64,000 bases of DNA from Artocarpus heterophyllus (lineage: Eukaryota > Streptophyta > Magnoliopsida > Rosales > Moraceae), in NCBI GenBank assembly GCA_025403435.1, contig CM046350.1, forward strand, positions 15,825,684-15,889,683, in the 5' to 3' direction. Both the position numbers and the translations under genes were made by a program. This document shows positions 11,176 to 23,470 of the stretch, piece after piece (positions within the stretch are counted from its first letter, which is position 1; each line of letters opens with the position of its first letter). Under the pieces are notes generated by a model. The model was given only the letters and a program-made list of their open reading frames with translations. It was not told the DNA's origin and made no database searches.

Positions 11176-12131
11176 GCAACTCAAATAATTTTGTTTTAAT
11201 CAAAACCTTATTGAACAATGCATACACCCATATGTTATTCCTAATACTCAACATCTATCAATGGATTCATCATCATTACTACCAAGGGTTTAGAATGTGA
11301 CTAACCTTGAAATCAATACGATTTACGTCTTTCAACGTAGACCATATCAGTGAACAAAGACACTTGATGTTACTACTTAAGAACATCTACAATCCCCACA
11401 ATTCTACTTATACAATATATAATTTCCTCATATAACAAAACCTTAGGTAACCAAAAGATTCACTGATACACTTAAATACAATGTACGTAACAAAATATTC
11501 CAATTTTGAGATTCATGCATTCTAGACTTTACACAGTCTCAACAGACCAAAAGTCTAACATTTATCTCTCTCAAGATTCAATACCATGATTCCCAACTTA
11601 TATCATATTCCTCAAATATATAGAACTTTTAAGAAAAGATATTGACACTTATGTGCTCCATCGAATCCACACATAATCATTACTTAGGTTTGAATCAATT
11701 ACGAAAAATTTGGCATATCTATGTCAAACTTTAAAATCAATAAATCAAGCCTTATATTTCTTATTGTTTTTCACGAGACAAAAGGCTCTTAAATCCTCGT
11801 ATCTATACGAATTAGATATGCTTATAGATCCTAATATTATACGAATCTCTCATAAGCATTCTACTTATAAACTCATTCCATATAATTATCATTCCCTTAT
11901 AACTATTAATACTTTCCTTCTATAAAATTATTGTACTCATATAACTATTGATATTTTCATTCTATGGCCTTTCCATGTTACATCCTTCTAGACTGTATAA
12001 ATCAATGTGAATGTTCATTTTGATGATGACAATGAAAATTCAGCTTCAAAACCATCTCAAAAATATATTTTTTTTAAAGTGGTGCTACACTCCCTAGGTT
12101 AATCGAACCTAGGCTCTGATACCAAAAATTC
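11176..12131 (-). other. Leader of element B with primer-binding site
   Basis: This is nearly identical to 8227-9202 and carries its own tRNA-iMet primer site at 12112-12124 (TGGTATCAGAGCC on the minus strand). It starts with gcaac (11176-11180), the second copy of the target duplication around element A. No gene is seen. Confidence 0.8.
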
Positions 12132-14494
12132 TGTAACGCCCCTATATGGGGGTTAACAGTTTTTAATGAGATAAAATAAAAATAAATAATAAAAGTAAAA
12201 CCTTAAAAATAAAATTTGCCCGGGACTTAAATGAAAACTCTCAACTCAAAAATAAAAATATAAACGATAAATAAACCACAGTTTTAATGTAGCACCTTAA
12301 ATTTAATAATATAAACTGTTGTCATCATCATTTTAACCCTCAACACATTGTAATACAGTCACAGAAAGTAACAATTGATGCTTACATTATCATGAAGAAC
12401 ATTCTTTACAATTGAGCAGTCCCAATGTAATATAGTTACATCGCTTCCTCAACTATATTTCTCGTAGCCACCTCACACTTAGTGAGTCTTGAAAAGATAT
12501 AAACATAAGGGTATGAGCAACACTATGCTCAGTAGAGAAAGCCATTACCCACCTTTAGGTTTTTATCATTACCACATTAAAATCTGCATGGTTAGTAAGT
12601 CACATCATATTCCAGATTATGAGGTTTATTATGATCACATCTTATGGATACCGTAGTTAATCATTACCAAGTGTCATAATTACACATTTATACAAATATT
12701 ACCAATCATCATTGTTCCTAGGTATCCATGTTAAATTGAGTATCACTCAACTCATCGAAACCCAAATGGGCGCACTTGATCACCCTATAAACATTCCAAG
12801 GGTGTTCCGGTGAGGGGACATCAAGCCCCGAGTCCTCACCAAATCGATTCCTGTACAGTGTGTTCTGGGACTTTCAACCCAAGGAAGCGTCATCGCCTTC
12901 CCCCTATTTTACCTTTTAGGGTATTCATGCCCAAGGACGTAACCGTCGCCCTCTTCATGTCTCACAATTTCTCTATATTGAATCATTATCAATAGAGTTA
13001 GTTTTCCTAACCATGCTTCTCAATTTATAACATGTGTCAATTCATTATGTTCCTCGCCGTACAATACAAGACGAGTCCATGTCATAGTTTCATATGTGAT
13101 AATCATATAATATCAGTTCAACATAGATATATATATATTGCGGCAAAACAATCAATTTTAATTCTATAAAAACCTCACAAAAGATGAGTAATAGAATCCC
13201 TACCTTTCAAGCTTATCAACAGTCTCTTAATCCTGGAATCAATTAACGTTAGCTCCATACTCCCTTGATCCTAAGGCGTGCATAAGGACAATTAAAACTA
13301 AAGCACAACATACAACTACATTCATAAATAAATCATGTGTAAACCTATCTTACTAGTATGCCATTAAAGCTTTTATATAAATCTCTTTTGAATACCACAG
13401 TAAACAATTTTTGTCTTAACACAATATAAAATGTGAACAAGTAATCTATATGTTTTAGTCCCTAATAAGATTCATCAATCACTTAGGATAATATTGGAAA
13501 GGTTGCAAGACATTAAAGAATTAGGTGGTGAGCAAAGATGGGTTCTTGGTTCAGGTTAGCAGCTGGTATACCATAACAAACTGGCAGATTTACTAGTTTC
13601 TAATACAAAAATTGAATAATTCTTAGAAAATAAAATACAACTCCGATTTAGGTTTATGATAGCTCGTTAGAAAGCCTAGGATGCTACTTTTCAAATATGC
13701 AAACCAATTCATAAAATTCATTTTAATTTAATCTTAGAATTTCAAGAAATAACCACTGCTCATAGGGGTATTACAAAGTTTAACAATATAAATTTTCTGT
13801 CTAGGGCATATACACTTAGACTTCATACATATGCTCCAAAATAGCAACAAACATATACTTAGGTTTAAGAACGCAAATTTGAATAATCCTTTAGTATAAA
13901 AGAAAATTTATAAATGAAAGACTAAATTTGTTCATAAGATTCTAACCTCGGATTATGGTTAGTTGGAAGCTTGAAATGGCTTCAAAACAGGTTCCTTTAC
14001 TTCGGTATGACTGAAATTCTTGCTCAAATGGAGGTGATGGTGGCTGATTTTTATGGCTGCCTTGAAGAAGTTCTCTAAGTATTTTGCTTCAGCAAAGAAA
14101 TAAGAAGAAGAGTGTGGGAACCGTGGAAGAGAAAGGAAGAAAAGATGAAGTCTTTGAAGAGAAGTGATAGAAACAATTATAGAGGAGACATGTTGAAGCA
14201 TGTCACGGAGGAAATAAAGAAAATGAGGGTCAAGAGTAGTTGGAAAAGATATCCTTATGTCTCATCTAAAGACTTTAACACACATAATGCCAATATGACA
14301 TTTTTGAGATTTATTAGAAGTTCTAAGGCTTTTTAGTAATCATACTAAATAAATATAAGAGAATTTTAGAAAACTTAAAAATAGATAAAAAAATAAATAT
14401 TATAAAATAAATTTAAATGAAGCAATTTTTTTTTTATACATTAAAAATTAATTTAATTACCTCAATACCCGTTAGGAGAATAACGGGTGTCACA
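12132..14494 (-). repeat. LTR 4 (5' LTR of element B) with an internal insertion
   Basis: Same termini and sequence as LTRs 2 and 3, but 2363 bp long because of a 378-bp insertion at 13329-13706. Without the insert and its duplicated target it is about 1976 bp. The flank to the right is gtcct, the expected 5-bp duplication, whose partner lies outside the window. Confidence 0.88.
13329..13706. mobile_element. 378-bp unclassified insertion in LTR 4 with a 9-bp target duplication
   Basis: LTRs 1-3 are continuous here, whereas LTR 4 has 378 extra bases flanked by the direct repeat attcataaa (13320-13328 and 13707-13715). The insert starts taaatcatgtg and ends atgcaaacca, without visible terminal inverted repeats, poly(A) tail or ORF. 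A 9-bp duplication would suit a Mutator-like element and about 8 bp a hAT, but the ends fit neither clearly. Confidence 0.65.
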
Positions 14495-16245
14495 GTCCTT
14501 TTTGGAGTAACTTGTCCTACTTTTATTTTTTTATTTTTTTTATTTTTTTGAAAATCCTAATTTTCCCATATCATTAAGAATTTAAAGCGACTCAAAATAT
14601 TATCTCTTTGAAAGTTAAATAACGCCTTAAAGCTTAACAATTATGACAAAATTAAATATAATATTTCATGGAGCATTAGTTTTGGAGAATAAAAAAGAAT
14701 CACACCAAACAAGTGATTTCCACTTTTTTTTTTTATTGACATAAATATTTTTATTGGCGATAGTAGTAAGGCCGTTTGATCATTGGGCTCTGTTAAAAGC
14801 TTATGCCTCAATATTAGTCCAAAAACTGTCATCGTTTGGATAAGCGATCATCATGCGAAATTTTCGTTCGTCTTTTGTCCTTTTTCTCCTTGGATCAGTT
14901 TATGTTTTAGCCTATCAACGTTAATGGCTCTAAAATTTTAAAGTCTCTATCATTTTACTTTTTAAATTTTAAAAATTACTATTTTATCATTTAAATTTTT
15001 AAAACTCTTTATTTTATTTTTTAAATTTTAAAAATTATTATTTTGTTCTTAAACTTTCAAAACTTTTTATTTTGTCTCTTAAATTTTTAAATTTTCTTTC
15101 AAATAAACGGAATTAAGTCCACAAGATTTACACATAAGTCACCTATAAGGGCAAAAATAAGATTTATTATTCTTAAGTTTTATTTCACATTTACATTCTC
15201 ACATGATGTCTTGACTTTTTTTATCTAAACTCTCATTTACGAAGGGTTGTGTGTATATTTCTTTTCATTTTTAATACGTAACTCATTTAATAAGTAGATA
15301 TTGTTTACCGATATCTAAATTTGGATTAAAAAAAGATGAGTTACATGTTAAAGATGAAGAGAAACTGGCAAATAATATCAAGAAAAAATATACATATAGC
15401 CTATTCTTAAATGAGAGCAGGTAAAAAAATTAAATAAGAGTATAAACGTAATATACAATCTAAGAGTGGTAAAATCTTATTTTTTTTTATATATAACTTA
15501 TGTGCAAATTATCTAAGTTTAACATGTCTATTTAAATGAAAAGCATTTAAATAAGAGTAAAGGGCTAATTTTCTTAATTAAAAGCAAAATAAATAGTTTT
15601 AAAAATTTAAAGAGAAACGCAATGATTTTTACAATTTAAAAAATAAAATAAAAAAGTCTCTAAATTTTAGGAGTAATTAGTATTCATAGTCCTAATCTTT
15701 TAAAACACACGAGTACCTACCGCCGCCACCAACCAGATCACCGACTTCCAAGCACAAAAACCAAGATACTGACTGTCAATATAGATTTTGGATTATAACT
15801 CTTAGTTTTCATGTGTTTGTCCAATAGTTGTTGCACATGTGTAATCATTGTTATTTTTTAATATATCTATTAATTTCTTGTGAAAGCATTAGAAAAAGAA
15901 AAAAACATCACCTTGGGTCGACCAACCAAAAAGCATATGAATAATTGTCCAAAAGCTGCAACAAGCACAGAAAAGTATTTTAATGAATTTTTTTTCTTTT
16001 TCATGAATTGAATGAAAATTGTTCTTTTCAGAATGTTGGTACAACATGGTTGGAAGGGAGAAGAAATATGGCTTGGGATATTATCAATATTCATTGTTCA
16101 CTCTTCAGAGCTGCTGGACTGATCACAATGTTTGTGATTGTTATAAGAAAGTAGAACCATTTGAGTGCCACCCAAAAAGTACCCCTTTTTTGAGGATTCT
16201 GCAACGAGTCATTCTCCAGTAGTTGAGAACCACTTGATTTTGCCG
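14495..16245. other. Intergenic region downstream of Di19
   Basis: AT-rich DNA between element B and the Di19 stop codon. It contains the fold-back element at 14930-15670; the part nearest Di19 (about 16000-16245) probably holds its 3' UTR. No coding gene is supported. Confidence 0.6.
14930..15670. mobile_element. Fold-back / long inverted-repeat element
   Basis: The left arm (14930-15230) and the reverse complement of the right arm (about 15380-15670) share the same order of motifs: ctaaaattt, agtctct, tttaaattttaaaaatta-like runs, then aagattt and ttacac-like blocks. The arms are imperfect and AT-rich. No ORF is present. Edges are approximate and no clear target duplication was found. Confidence 0.5.
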
Positions 16246-19200
16246 TTAGTCTCCGAACAGCGTTGTAAAGAGCAGATCTTGCATAAAACCAGCCCTTCCG
16301 GCAGCTTGTCTCATCCTTTTTTCGCGCTCTTCGTGACTTAAAGAAGGATCATAACTGCAGCACAAGGAGAAACAGCGTTGAGTTAGTTTTGAAGAATAGC
16401 ATGCTATTGTAAAGGTTATTTCAACCGTTTGCAAGATTTTAAAAAAGCTTAGGGAAGTGATACAACAGATCAAGTGCCTCTTCACCACCATGAATGCTCC
16501 GAGTGGATAAAATCAACTCATTTTTTTAATAGTCTGGACTGCAAAGAGAGCACAGAAAAATCACTCCTCATAAGATTATCTAAAACGTTTTGGGCTTGTA
16601 GGACATCGAATTTCTTAATGTCCTTTTGTGCCCAAAAAGTGGAAGAATCCCAAACCTGATCAAACCTCAACCCCAACAGCCAATACCGAGTTGGCACAAC
16701 AATTTTTCTTTTCTTTTTGGTTCAACTATGCTTGCCAAACATCCTATAAAGTTCATACTGATATATACATACTTTTGTTGCCTCAGACTCTCAAATACAT
16801 GCAAAGACAACTTAAAATATAAAAAAATGATTTTATAGGCAGTAAATCTTAAGAAGTGTGGAGCCTAATTTAACGCCCTGTAAATTATTACCCTACGTAG
16901 AGGGTTAACGAAACCGACATTCCTGGCAAGGTCGTCATGGGAATTGAGAGGGCGAGAAGCCCCTTTCCCGCTCCTAGTCCAAAAGTTTATTAAGAAGGGG
17001 CAAGCAAGAAACGCGTGCTATATCGCTAGCCTTTGGGCACTGGGGCGCGGAGTGGTAGAGAGCGCACGCTGAGCCGCCAATGAAGGAAGCGGCTGTGCAT
17101 GAGAAGGGCTAAACATCTGGAGTGGAGTTTTTTTTTTTTTTTTTTTCTTTTTTGTGCCAACACTACCTCAAGGGCACGGCCACAGAGTGTCATGGAAAGT
17201 GCTTTTTTGCTTCCTCTTTCTTGCAAATCGATTAATAAGACATTGTAGGGCTCATTTGTGTAACTCAACAAATATATAGAGAGAAATCTAGAGAGAAAGG
17301 GTGTGCAATTTTTTTCTTGTAAACTTCATCATTATAGTAAATTATTCTATAGTGACTGAAAGTGAACGTAGCTCTCACATTAAGGATGAACAACTATAAA
17401 TTTTGTGTATGTTCTTCTTTATTTTCCGTTTCACATATTTTGCTTTCGATAGAATTAAAGAGTGTAATTCGAGAACAATTTATAAATACAATTCTGTCAG
17501 AATTTTCTCTACAACCCAAAAAACTAAAAATTAAAAAACATGAAGAGAAAAGGAGCGATGCAAAATGTTTTCTTAGTGCATCTCAAGTAAGCAAACAAAC
17601 GGAAACCAAAGTGATGATAAGTCCGTGAAACCCAAGGTATGAATCTTTCAATAGAAAATGGAAACCTAGAAAAGTACCTTGATTTCCAAACATGAGCTGA
17701 CGGCCCTTTCTTCTTAGAAGTGTCTTCAGCACTAGCAACAAGAGACTTTGAAATTTCTTCTGCTTCAGATGCTGGGAAATTCACAAGAAGAGATGACAGG
17801 AATGGATCAGTTGCTGCATTAGAAACACTAGCATTGTTTGATCTATATCCGGCGCCTCCTAGAAGCACCTGCAAATGAGCTTCACGAAGATCTCGTCCAA
17901 GAAGAGACAATGCCTGGCTGTTAAACATGGCAACTCTTCGTAGCCTTCGACGTCTTTGCAAGTGATTTTTAGTTAAAGAAACTACTTGAAAGCATATATC
18001 TCCACACATGTATTGATATTAGTCAGGTGATTATAGGAAGGAAAAAAAGCGCATGATTTCTAAAGCAAAATGCCGGAACCAATATTTGAAACTTAAAAGG
18101 ATATCTTGGACAAGTGCCCATGATGCAGTGTCATATGACTTAACAAGTCCCGTGAAACTTTAACGGAGCAAACAGGACAAACCTGCAAAAAAGAGCGCAA
18201 CATCAGATTCTTTGGTTGTAGAGGACAAACGCAATTAGAAGCACGGTCTCTTCCTCATCTACTCTCATAGATGAGAGAACATAAGAGAGCAAATAGCATT
18301 CACAAGATTCTATCCTGAAAATAGTATACTAAAGCATTGAATGCGAGGCTAAAAACAGAAGAAAGAAAAATATCAAAGAGACATTTCTCGTAAAGTACCT
18401 CCCCCGGATAACCACATTAATACAGAAACTGCGAATCTCTACCACAACATTTCAACCCAAGAGACTACAGCACAACCAATCTATCCATTGTAATGTTCCT
18501 TTGAAAATGGCGCTACTTCGCATACTACCAACTCACGAGGCACAACCATGTTAGGTTTATCTCTGTAGAGGAAGAATGTCTAAGCGGAAAGAAACGACCT
18601 AAAATATAAGAAACAAAGTAACCTTCCTTACATGCTTTTTCTTGAACATAACTATTAAACCGACCTCAATATTGCACCAAAATAGATCATATCTTGTATC
18701 TCTCAGAACACTAATCTTTAGATCTCTTGTAAAAATAAAAAGACACCTTCCTATTCCCAAATGAGCCACAATCCGATAAACAAGTTAATCATTCACAAAG
18801 AAAAAACTTTTGCCTTCGCATTCTCAGAACACAACAACGCACTTCAAACATTGCGACCAAGCAGACTAAGAACAAAATCCTCTTTGTGAACCAGGATTTA
18901 TTGTGAAATTAATATTTCTCCTCACCTTTTTTTTTCTTTTTTTTTTTTTTCATCCATTCATATATTGTGTACTCAACAAAGCCCTCCGTTGGTACCTAAA
19001 AACACATTGCTTTTGCCAAGAGCCCAAGACCAAACTCCTCCACAAATCGAAACTTACAATAAGTAAGCCAAAATTATAGGACCTTTTCAAATTTCGGAAA
19101 AACCTGCTTGAATTAAGAAACGATCGTTATTTATGTTTCTGAAACTTTTGCCTTTTATATTTCACTTTTGTAAAAAAAAATAAAATAATAAAACTCTAAT

Positions 19201-19747
19201 TTGAAAACATTTCTTGCGATTGCTTCTTTCTAACATTAGTTTTCAGGAGGGGAAAAAAAAAAAAAAAAACTCTCTCCCTCTACAAGAACTTATCTATTAT
19301 CAATCTGCTTTTTTTTTTTTTTTTTTTTTTTCTTAGCTTAAGAAATCCAAAAAAAATAAATAAATAAAGGAAAACAGTACCGTTAAAAAATAAATAACTA
19401 AAAAAAAAAGAGAACGTACGGTGACTTTAGACTCGCACGAGTGTTCGTCTTCGAGATGTAAATACAGGGACGCGATGTCGAAGTCTTCATAGCAGTACGG
19501 ACACGGAAACTCAGGCCGTAGATCTTCTTCAACCTCGAAATCATCTATGCTCAACCGATCTAATCAAACCCAAACCAACAAAAAACAAAACAAATCGATA
19601 CACAAATCCGATTCAAAAATTCCAAAACATAAATCAATATATATATAGATATATGAACGGACCTAACTGGGAGCTCGGATGATGGTTCTGCAAAGTATGC
19701 TGGCGTTTGGCGGCGGCGAGGCGAGAGGTCCAGAAATCGGAATCCAT
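16246..19747 (-). CDS. Di19: Dehydration-induced 19 (Di19) zinc-finger protein, five coding exons
   Basis: Exons in coding order are 19747-19663, 19559-19420, 18182-18105, 17961-17678 and 16354-16246, giving 231 aa. Di19 proteins are nuclear drought- and ABA-linked factors with two unusual Cys2/His2 fingers. Here the start MDSDFWTSRLAAAKRQ is the family N-terminus. The first finger uses C48, C51, H63 and H68 and the second C77, C80, H91 and H95. The basic LQRRRRLRR stretch (102-110) is a likely nuclear localisation signal. The segment NSQALSLLGRDLREAHLQVLLGG follows, and the conserved C-terminus DPSLSHEEREKRMRQ...LLFTTLFGD closes the Di19_C domain. Introns 1, 2 and 4 have GT-AG ends; intron 3 is AT-AC (annotated separately). 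The frame is open across all joins and no break is seen. Confidence 0.92.
16871..17280. other. GC-rich anomalous block in Di19 intron 4
   Basis: Inside the 1.3-kb fourth intron this block is clearly richer in G and C than its surroundings and starts taacgccctg, like the terminus of a gypsy LTR (tgtaacgccc). It also holds a long T-run at about 17128-17150. It may be an LTR fragment inserted in the intron; no second boundary or target duplication was found. Confidence 0.3.
17962..18104 (-). other. U12-type AT-AC intron (intron 3 of Di19)
   Basis: On the minus strand exon 3 ends ...TCCAAG and the intron starts ATATCCTTTT, the U12 5' splice-site consensus. It ends ...ttctttaactaaaaatcAC with TTCTTTAAC as a near-consensus U12 branch site about 10 nt from the end. 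Reading on into the intron meets an in-frame TAA after three codons (ATA TCC TTT TAA). Splicing here restores the family sequence HGHLSK-LQRRRRLRR. Confidence 0.88.
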
Positions 19748-21324
19748 TTTTGCTCGGATGACTTCGGATCAAAGACTACTGCTTTATTTATTTATTTAAC
19801 AAAAAAATTATTTTATATAACCTAATTTTATTCGAAATTTAATGAAAAAAAATACAAATAAATAATTTTTTAATAATAATATTCGTCTCCGATCCACTTT
19901 CTGTGCTTCGTTCTTGTTTTTCCCCTTTTGACTTGGAGAGTTTCGCAAGAAAGAGCTTCAGATACGGAGAAAGAGGAAGAAATGAGGGATGAAGAAGAAA
20001 GCGACTTCAATTGGTTTAATATAAAAATAGATTTTTTTCATTTTTTTTTCCATTTCTGAAAGAAATAAGAAAATATTTGTGATTGTCGTTTATTAATTTG
20101 ACTGTTTCTTGAGGGACTTTCGTAAATTCTATTTTTAAGATCTACTTTACACAATTTAACATATAATTTAATTATAAAAAATAGTAAGCATGGATTTTTA
20201 TAAATAAAAGATAAATAAATATAATTTTTAAAAATGTTACATGGTATCTAATATTCTTTCACGTGTTGACTAAGAAAGTAGAGAGCTTAGGAACTGACGA
20301 TGCTTTACTAGAGGGAGAAGTGAGGCGAAGACGACAGCTGACGTGGAGTAAACGCGAGAGAAGATGTCTAGTTTTTTTTTTTTTTTTTCAATCATTATTC
20401 TTATTACGCGGATTATTGTTGGCCATGCAAAAAGTCTGCTTTGGTGGTCGGAATATCCTTTCGCAAAAATGATTCCTGGCTGTTTGATTGGGTGATAAGG
20501 AATACTGTTTTTATTATAAATTTAATTATAAATAATATAAAATTTTTATATATTATAATAAAAATGATTTTAATCTACGGTTCTCGTCACCTTTTCAAAC
20601 ACCTTAAAAATAGTCATGCAGTTGGGTACCAAGAAAAGAAAAATAGTCCTCCAGTTTTTGAAAATTTGTTTCTTGGTGTTCTGTTTCACAAAGTTTTCAG
20701 GTTTCTTGAGAACCATTTAAGCTTGTGTTTCACCAAAAATATGAGCAATTTTGTTTAAAGAGGATTTCTCCGAAAATAAATAAAGAAATAAATAGAAGAG
20801 TTGTGTCTCATTTCTGATCCGATACTTTTCACTATGTCCAGTTCAGAATAATATATATTTGGATTATGAGATGATTTATGTGCAAAAGTCAATCCAATTC
20901 AATTGGTTTGATGTTAATCTTTTCACTCATTCCAATTTACAAGTTAAAAACAGGATTTTATTTAAACAATTATTTGTAAAAAAAAATAATTAAAGGAATA
21001 TAAATTAAACCGAAACCAAATTTTAACCACGTGTTTTAAAGTATTTAACAAATCACAGGCATCAAATTATCAACTATAAATTCAAATCAATATACAAACC
21101 GATGCTTATGAGTCTCAGAACAAATTTACCTAAGCTAATAGAACAGTAACCAAAAAAAAAAAAAGTTCAAAGGCAGAACAAATGTAAAGACTAAGAGGGA
21201 CTAAAGTCAGGGTCTTCAACTTCAAATCGATTAAAGTATTGGTGGGTACAGTACTTTAAGCGCTGCCAAAAACCAAAGTGTTATTTATCTTTTTAGACTT
21301 TATGTTTTACATTTATTTAAAAAT
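19748..21324. other. Intergenic region upstream of Di19
   Basis: The first 250 bp presumably hold the Di19 promoter and 5' UTR, including a pyrimidine-rich stretch near 19900-19930; no single element could be assigned. The rest is AT-rich with homopolymer runs and no supported gene. Confidence 0.45.
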
Positions 21325-22454
21325 TGTAACGTCGGTTTTTTATGTTTAGATTTGATTTAATATATAAATTTATACCTTTTTACTATCAAACCTCGATTTT
21401 GATCCAAAACATGCTTAAAATACCGTCAAATAGTGTTGAAGTCTGGTAAATTTGCAAGATATGACTTGTTAGGGTAATACAAGCACTGAGCTCAGGTTCG
21501 TTAGTGTTGGTGATGACATGGTTGGAGCGATAGATAAGTTTGTAGGTAGGACCTTCGACAGGTGGCGGGGATGGTTAAGCCCGGATTGAGTTGAAAAAGA
21601 CAACTTCTAGGACCCGCTTTGTTGTCGAAAAACCAAAACGATACATGTAGCCAAAGTCAAGAAAACACAAAAAAATATGTAGTGAAGGAGGAACTGTGGT
21701 GAGCAGTGATAGTAGGAGGAGTAGTAAATGGTTGATGGAGGAAGGATTTTGAAAAGTGGAGACAAAGCTGCCTCTGCCATTGGATATGGGCTACCGTCAT
21801 AGATTGGCAGAAAAAGAGCCAATTCGTGAAGTTTCGGAGTTCTTTGAATTTTTCAAAAAATGTGCTCTGGAGGTGAACTGTCGTTAGGTTCGGACCGTCG
21901 AAGGATGAAACTTGAAATTAGAAACCTCTTAAGGATGGTGGTGAATTTTGGTAAAGCTTCTAAGTATTTTGGTAGAGATCTCATAAGATTCGAAGAGGCT
22001 AAAGTGAGTAGTGAAGGAGGGTCTTGATCTCTGACAATGGGAGCTACAAGTTTTTTGAAAATTTTTTTGAAAAATCTTCCAAGTCTAAGGAGCACAAACT
22101 TGAAAGGAGATGATGATTTTATGAAGCTATGGAGGATGAAAATGGTGTAAAAATATGGGCTTGAGTCCCTCTGATGGTGTCTTGTTGAATGAGAAATATA
22201 TCTTCATTAGTTTGGGTAAGCAGATGTCGATAATTATATTACATTAATAATTGTTGACTTTGATCAAACTTTTGTTGCAATTGTGAGTCAATCTTTATCC
22301 TAATTATTAGCCCCCTGAGGAAAATTTTTGACTTCATCACGGTTCCTAATCATAAGATATCATAAAATTAAGTAATACACCTATTATGTTTATAATTTAT
22401 ATAACTCTAATTTATTTCATAAAACCTGAGGTAGTGTTAATCGTGGGTGTTACA
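21325..22454 (-). repeat. Candidate gypsy-type solo LTR or LTR fragment
   Basis: On the minus strand the block begins TGTAACACCCACGATTAACA, a start typical of plant gypsy LTRs, and could end ...GACGTTACA at 21325. No matching second LTR, polypurine tract or primer site is visible, and the 5-bp flanks (aaaat and ctggt) do not match. The boundaries are therefore tentative. Confidence 0.35.
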
Positions 22455-23470
22455 CTGGTCTTTTTTTTTTTTTAAATAAAATTGCATTCCAATTTGAAAA
22501 AGTACAACCACTAATTTAGATAAGAAAGACCACAATGCAATAAGCGACTCAACTTCAACCACAAATCAGAACCACCAATATGTTCGATTGAAAAAACTGA
22601 AGGGGTAATACGTGTACTGAAATCCTCCAAGAGGAAGCCAATAAGGCACAGTAAACAATTGAGCACACAAATAGCTTTTTCAAACACTCCACTATAAAAG
22701 GTGGATGACACAGATCGATCAAGATCGAGCGACAAAAAGCATAAAGGCCTAATACAATACCACCAAGAACTTGCGAACTAGACATAAAGCCTACATATGT
22801 GGAAAAAACACATCTGTTATTACAAAAACAAAACCATAACAAAACAATGAAAGACAACACCAACAAGACAAAAAAATCACCTTTATTTAAACTAAGCTAA
22901 CGCTGCAAAAAGGGACGAATGACCTCAACCACATAAGAAAACCCACTGCTGACGAGCCAATCGCTGCAACATGAAGACCAATGAGGCCAGATTTGAGGAG
23001 AACCACTGCCAAAGGAGCACAATTGCTGCCCACTAGCCCAAGCGTGAGAAACTCAGAAACAACCTCTACACCATCAAAGTCGAAACCCATGTGCCACAAA
23101 AAATGACAGAAACCTCCTGCCTCTTAAGCCGACAGGAACCATCATGCCTCTATCTTCGGCACCTAAAGCCCTATGACCCATGCCAACCCTCTCTAGAGTC
23201 ACGTTGACAGAGGGGGCAAATCATAAGCAAGGGCACCGTTTAACTTCCATACCTCATTAGACCTCCACCTCTATTGCTATCTGACCACACCCATAAGCCT
23301 TAGACCAAACCTACGAGATACCATCACCATCCTAAGGGCTGAGAGTTCGGCGATCAGCCAATGGCGGTGCCAGACTTCAGCCGAAGATGGGAGAAAACCC
23401 TAGCCGCGCAAAGAAAATGAGGAAAAGGAGAAAGCCCTAGGAGAACAAAAGCCTAATTCTTAGTTTCTAT
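22455..23470 (-). mobile_element. Poly(A)-tailed retroposon, copy 1
   Basis: After a T-run at 22460-22472 (a minus-strand poly(A) tail) the sequence aattgcattcc begins a block that matches copy 2 at 36240 onward for at least 400 bp, with shared landmarks such as gggtaatacgtgtactga and aactagacataaagcc. It ends near a purine-rich stretch ending ccctagga, also seen at the other end of copy 2. It is non-coding as far as I can see. No target duplication was found for this copy. Confidence 0.55.

Larger units (their letters stand above)
1..14494 (-). mobile_element. Element B: outer non-autonomous gypsy-type LTR element, interrupted by element A
   Basis: The outer element reads on the minus strand: 5' LTR (12132-14494), primer-binding site (12112-12124), leader (11176-12131), then after the element A insertion the rest of the interior (1308-2968) and a 3' LTR (1-1307) that leaves the window. 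Joining the flanks of A across gcaac recreates the continuous sequence seen inside A around 8225-8245, so A landed in a copy of itself. B lacks the LOG gene and polypurine tract that A has between 4943 and 6570; its LTR joins the interior directly at 1307/1308. Since a polypurine tract is needed in cis, this looks like a deletion after insertion. No gag or pol is present. Confidence 0.8.

Noticed and set aside
1..14494. Four regularly repeated 2-kb blocks read as a satellite or tandem gene array
   Set aside because: Primer-binding sites, a polypurine tract and a 5-bp target duplication show that they are LTRs of two nested retrotransposons.
18105..18112. Di19 as a pseudogene because no GT donor follows exon 3
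   Set aside because: ATATCC at the donor, AC at the acceptor and a U12 branch-site match explain the join without any damage to the gene.
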